Shown in pieces: positions 30,658-32,922 of a stretch of 32,922 nucleotides of DNA (position 1 is its first letter; every line of letters starts with the position of its first letter). The notes beneath the pieces are model-generated. The model was not told the DNA's origin, searched no databases, and saw nothing but the letters and a program-made list of their open reading frames with translations. This DNA is from CAZIJH01 sp964539655 (lineage in GTDB: Archaea > Aenigmatarchaeota > Aenigmatarchaeia > CG10238-14 > SCSR01). A program made the translations under genes and the position numbers. The DNA lies in the NCBI GenBank assembly GCA_964539655.1, contig CAZIJH010000006.1:1-32922 (forward strand), given 5' to 3'.

Positions 30658-30680
30658 GACAAAGGATTCAAAATAATTTT

Positions 30681-31103
30681 ATGGATACTGTCATATCCAC
30701 GTTCATGCAAAACGATCACGACAAACTCGACAGCCTTTTTAACGAATACCAAAATTTGTGTAGCATTCATGAAGCACTGCCTATTTTCAAGGAGTTTAGG
30801 AAAAATTTGGAAAGGCATATAGGATGGGAGGAAGAAATTCTTTTTCCAACTTTGGAAAAGAAATTGAGAATTGCTAATGGCGGGCCGATAATGGTGATGA
30901 ACATGGAACATCTTCAGATAAAAAATTTTCTTGATGAAATTGAGAAAAAACTTTTGAAACATCAGATCGCAGACGAGACAAATGGAAATTTGGTCATGGT
31001 ACTCGGTCAGCACAATTTCAAGGAAGAAAATATTCTGTACCCCGCAATAGACGATTCTCTTTCAGCAAACGAAAAGGAAGAAATCTTGACAAGACTGAAA
31101 TAA
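30681..31103 (+). CDS. Hemerythrin-like HHE-domain protein
   Basis: This is a di-iron four-helix-bundle protein of 140 aa, binding oxygen or related ligands. Metal ligands are visible: QNDHDKLD (His), RHIGWEEEILFP (His and Glu), EHLQI and a C-terminal HNFKEENILYP (His and Glu). ATG 30681 is chosen over the upstream in-frame codon at 30636 because the TATA element at 30649-30657 lies after 30636. Such proteins act in oxygen, NO or iron handling. Its frame stays open for 50 codons after the TAA stop (see findings). Confidence 0.85.
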   Translation: MDTVISTFMQNDHDKLDSLFNEYQNLCSIHEALPIFKEFRKNLERHIGWEEEILFPTLEKKLRIANGGPIMVMNMEHLQIKNFLDEIEKKLLKHQIADETNGNLVMVLGQHNFKEENILYPAIDDSLSANEKEEILTRLK

Positions 31104-31264
31104 TTTTTAATTGATTTTTTAAAGGACAATCATCCTCATTGTGATATTATCGGAATAGGAATACTCGGAATAATTTTCCGTGCCATAGGCAGCGCAATCA
31201 ACGGATTTATAAGAGAAAGCTTGGAATATCTCAAAGATAAATTTCAAATTTTCTAATAATTTTT

Positions 31265-31771
31265 ATGCCAAACGAGTGCGTGTTCTGCGCAATAGTGAAA
31301 AAGCAGATTCCTTCGATGATAGTTTTCGAAAACGACGACACGGTGGCTTTTCTCGACATAAATCCGCGCTCGACCGGAATGACGATCGTCTCTCCAAAAA
31401 AACATTACAAGGAAGCCAGCGAAGATTTCGACGCATCAAACAAAACTTTTGAAACTGCGCAAGTTGTTGCAGAAATGATAAAGCAGAGTCTTAGCCCAGT
31501 ATCGATAGATTTTTCAATCATTCCTTCGAAGGAAGTTCCGCATTTCCACATCCGCGTTTATCCAGTTTATGAAAACGAAATTCCTCTTGTCGAAAACCAG
31601 CCGAAAAAAATCAGCGAGCAGGAGCTGAACGAAATCGCGCAGAAAATAAGATCTGTAAAAGTCGAGCAGAAAAAACAGGAGCCGGTCGTCGAAGAAGTGA
31701 AAGAGAAACCGAAAGAGCGCGAGAGAAGCGAAGATGAAATCAAGTGGATAAGAAGGCAGACAAATCTTTGA
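31265..31771 (+). CDS. HIT-family protein with altered third histidine
   Basis: This is a nucleotide hydrolase/transferase of the HIT superfamily. The 168-aa protein has N-terminal CVFC (zinc-binding half), FENDDTVAFLDINPRSTGMTIVSPKKHY, and the triad region PHFHIRVYP (H93, H95, R97). H95 is the catalytic-position His, but the third His of H-x-H-x-H is Arg. Residues about 115-168 are a charged Lys/Glu-rich tail, perhaps disordered. Typical HIT domains are about 110-140 aa, so the tail is extra. Activity may be altered. Confidence 0.85.
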   Translation: MPNECVFCAIVKKQIPSMIVFENDDTVAFLDINPRSTGMTIVSPKKHYKEASEDFDASNKTFETAQVVAEMIKQSLSPVSIDFSIIPSKEVPHFHIRVYPVYENEIPLVENQPKKISEQELNEIAQKIRSVKVEQKKQEPVVEEVKEKPKERERSEDEIKWIRRQTNL

Positions 31772-31778
31772 AAATTAT

Positions 31779-32282
31779 TTAGTGAACGTATCCGTGGTCG
31801 TCTTCTTCCTCTGCTGGCTGATTCGCCTTTTTGACCCACCCCTCTTTGACAATTCTAGCAGCTTCGACTATTTCAGGAATAAGTTCGTTCATCAAAAAAC
31901 TGTATGCTTCTTTCAACGGTTTGATTAAAATTTTTTCGTCATTCAACTGCTTGGCCTTTTCGAAAGCCTCCCACAATTGTAAATAGACGCTTCTAGACTT
32001 TAGGTAGAATTTTACAAGTCGGTCCCGTCTTGTTTTTAAGAAATTGTATTCTTGCACAAAGAAGGGATCTTCTCTCGGCCATATCCTGAAGAAAAACCAT
32101 TCGTTTCTTCCACCAATTCCTTGGAAAAGTGAATCTGTCAAATCGAATGCGAAGGTGTCTACGTCCCATTTTGCATGAAGATGAAAAAGACTCTTGAACT
32201 TCTCGACGGATTTTGGCAAGCCGATCTCAGGATATTTTTTAATGAATGAGTTGTAAACTGATCTTTCTTTTTTGGTTGCCAT
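31779..32282 (-). CDS. Hypothetical protein
   Basis: This 167-aa protein is unrecognised. It looks soluble, with many aromatics (GRNEWFFFRIWPREDPFFVQEYNF) in the middle and a helical, charged C-terminal half (LWEAFEKAKQLNDEKILIKPLKEAY), ending in an acidic, His-containing tail. No Cys pairs, membrane segments or known catalytic motif. It converges on the HIT gene with a 7-bp gap. Its start lies 24 nt from A/T sequence at 32306-32313, consistent with a leaderless transcript divergent from tRNA-Gly. Confidence 0.55.
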   Translation of the reverse strand: MATKKERSVYNSFIKKYPEIGLPKSVEKFKSLFHLHAKWDVDTFAFDLTDSLFQGIGGRNEWFFFRIWPREDPFFVQEYNFLKTRRDRLVKFYLKSRSVYLQLWEAFEKAKQLNDEKILIKPLKEAYSFLMNELIPEIVEAARIVKEGWVKKANQPAEEEDDHGYVH

Positions 32283-32283
32283 A

Positions 32284-32291
32284 TTTAATTA
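32284..32291 (+). promoter_or_regulatory. TATA box of tRNA-Gly
   Basis: TTTAATTA ends 28 nt before the first tRNA base (32319). It predicts initiation near 32315, a 4-nt leader. Confidence 0.4.
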
Positions 32292-32318
32292 TTTACTTGA
32301 CAATTATTTATTAATCAA

Positions 32319-32420
32319 GCGGCAGTAGTCCAACCTGGTTAAGGTAACACCAAAAGACGTCAGCCTTCCAGCTCCATAGGAGGCAAGCTGAACATCCGGG
32401 TTCAAATCCCGGCTGCCGCA
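32319..32420 (+). tRNA. tRNA-Gly (anticodon TCC) with two introns
   Basis: The acceptor stem is GCGGCAG (32319-32325) with CTGCCGC (32413-32419), then A73. The T arm is CCGGG TTCAAAT CCCGG (32396-32412). The anticodon stem is TCAGC (32360-32364) with GCTGA (32387-32391), and the loop CTTCCA+A gives anticodon TCC at 32367-32369. A 15-nt intron fits 32371-32385, after position 37. The D arm (GTCC, loop AACCTGGTTAA) closes only if about 12 nt (32345-32356) are removed, leaving GG+AC to pair with GTCC. Thus there is a second intron inside the D stem. After removal of both the tRNA is standard in size and matches archaeal tRNA-Gly. CCA is not encoded. Confidence 0.85.
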
Positions 32421-32427
32421 CATTAGC

Positions 32428-32435
32428 TTAAATAA
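32428..32435 (+). promoter_or_regulatory. TATA box of the 117-aa gene
   Basis: TTAAATAA ends 23 nt before ATG 32458 and lies directly after tRNA-Gly. It supports the gene and its leaderless start. Confidence 0.45.
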
Positions 32436-32457
32436 TTAGCGTCCACTGTTTGTTTTT

Positions 32458-32811
32458 ATGGTATTTTACAATTCGTACAAATACATGGGTAAGAAGGATT
32501 CAACTATTGAGAAGAATCTATCTGCAATGCCAGTAGGTTTTTTGGACGCAGACATCGGATGCGGTCATCCTATTCCGTTTGTTTTGCTCGGAGAAAATTC
32601 GCCCGACCCAACATTTGCTCCGCCAGAAGATGACGGTAGCAATCATTCATTGTACGACTTCAGGACGTACAGTGCCGGAGCGACGAGACTCATAAAAACG
32701 AATTCGCTGAGGAAAATGAACAGGGACCTGCTCGAGCAGAAGATGGCAACGCTTACCGAGCCGCAGCGCTTTTGGGCCATCAATCCGCGCAGGTTGGACG
32801 GCTATTTCTAA
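32458..32811 (+). CDS. Hypothetical protein upstream of uS8
   Basis: This 117-aa protein is unrecognised. GFLDADIGCGHPIPFVLLG in the first half is reminiscent of small nucleotide- or metal-binding loops but is not diagnostic. The C-terminal half is basic and helical (TRLIKTNSLRKMNRDLLEQKMATLT), ending RFWAINPRRLDGYF. No membrane segment. The TATA box at 32428-32435 is 23 nt upstream, so its start is well supported. It is followed by the S8 gene after 60 bp. Confidence 0.6.
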   Translation: MVFYNSYKYMGKKDSTIEKNLSAMPVGFLDADIGCGHPIPFVLLGENSPDPTFAPPEDDGSNHSLYDFRTYSAGATRLIKTNSLRKMNRDLLEQKMATLTEPQRFWAINPRRLDGYF

Positions 32812-32824
32812 AAACTTTTAAAGC

Positions 32825-32832
32825 TTTTAAAT
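32825..32832 (+). promoter_or_regulatory. Probable promoter of uS8
   Basis: TTTTAAAT at 32825-32832 predicts initiation near 32855, leaving a leader that contains the Shine-Dalgarno-like GGTGG at 32864-32868. A second box TTTAATA (32844-32850) is 22 nt from the ATG and could give a leaderless form. Confidence 0.4.
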
Positions 32833-32871
32833 CAAAATAACTCTTTAATAGTTGAGGTAAAGTGGTGGGAA

Positions 32872-32922
32872 ATGTTGCAGGATACATTGGCCGACGTAAT
32901 GTCGACCATAAAAAATGCAGAC
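32872..32922 (+). CDS. rps8: Ribosomal protein uS8, first 17 codons (runs off right edge)
   Basis: The frame starts MLQDTLADVMSTIKNAD, matching the N-terminus of archaeal S8 (DxLAxxMxxIxNA). GGTGG lies 4-8 nt before the ATG. It continues past the window edge. In archaeal spc operons S8 follows S14; here it is on the opposite strand about 17 kb away and likely opens the second half of the operon. The assignment rests on 17 residues plus the Shine-Dalgarno match and operon logic. Confidence 0.75.
   Translation, partial: MLQDTLADVMSTIKNAD

Noticed and set aside
1..32922. CRISPR array, insertion sequence or rRNA gene
   Set aside because: No spaced repeat units, transposase-like proteins, terminal inverted repeats or conserved rRNA segments were recognised in the window.

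Overview
The window is archaeal chromosome. It carries archaeal-type ribosomal proteins (S4e, L24, Zn-ribbon S14) in the archaeal order, with aIF1 and RNase P Rpp29 embedded among them. It also has archaeal apgM, a beta-CASP RNase, a GxGD prepilin peptidase and a tRNA-Gly with introns. Many genes have a TATA-like octamer about 23-25 nt before the start codon, which implies leaderless mRNAs. The small, streamlined, partly rearranged gene set suggests an uncultured DPANN-like lineage, but I cannot name a phylum from sequence alone.

Layout. 1-3.1 kb (minus strand): divergent enolase (partial, runs off the left edge), Nudix hydrolase, an RNA locus, a small acidic protein and apgM. 3.1-4.1 kb: small unknown proteins around a long inverted repeat. 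4.1-7.9 kb: beta-CASP RNase, then chorismate mutase, prephenate dehydratase and aminotransferase (end of Phe/Tyr synthesis), and acylphosphatase. 8-15.4 kb: TyrRS, three membrane proteins, SerRS, a TIM-barrel protein and prepilin peptidase. 15.4-26.3 kb (minus strand): the S10/spc ribosomal cluster L3-L4-L23-orf61-L2 // S19-L22-S3-L29-aIF1-Rpp29-S17-L14-L24-S4e-L5-orf59-S14. It is interrupted at // by a TrmB regulator and two plus-strand genes. 26.4-32.3 kb: envelope-type genes (GT2, GT-C-like membrane protein, radical SAM, methyltransferase), hemerythrin, a HIT protein and an unknown. 32.3-32.9 kb: tRNA-Gly(TCC) with two introns, an unknown protein, and the first codons of S8 on the plus strand. 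The spc operon is therefore broken between S14 and S8, and its halves lie on opposite strands.

The most unusual locus is 1301-1566. On the plus strand is a class II tRNA-like RNA with apparent anticodon GAT and a 21-nt excess in its T loop. Upstream is a diverged copy of its D-arm-to-variable-arm segment. A palindromic TATA box between them could also drive a minus-strand RNA of about 75 nt ending in a hairpin plus U tract. That RNA would start where the homology ends and could pair with 48 of 52 aligned tRNA-like positions if G-U wobbles are allowed. This looks like a divergently encoded tRNA-like RNA and antisense-RNA pair. It is an inference from sequence; no expression data were available.
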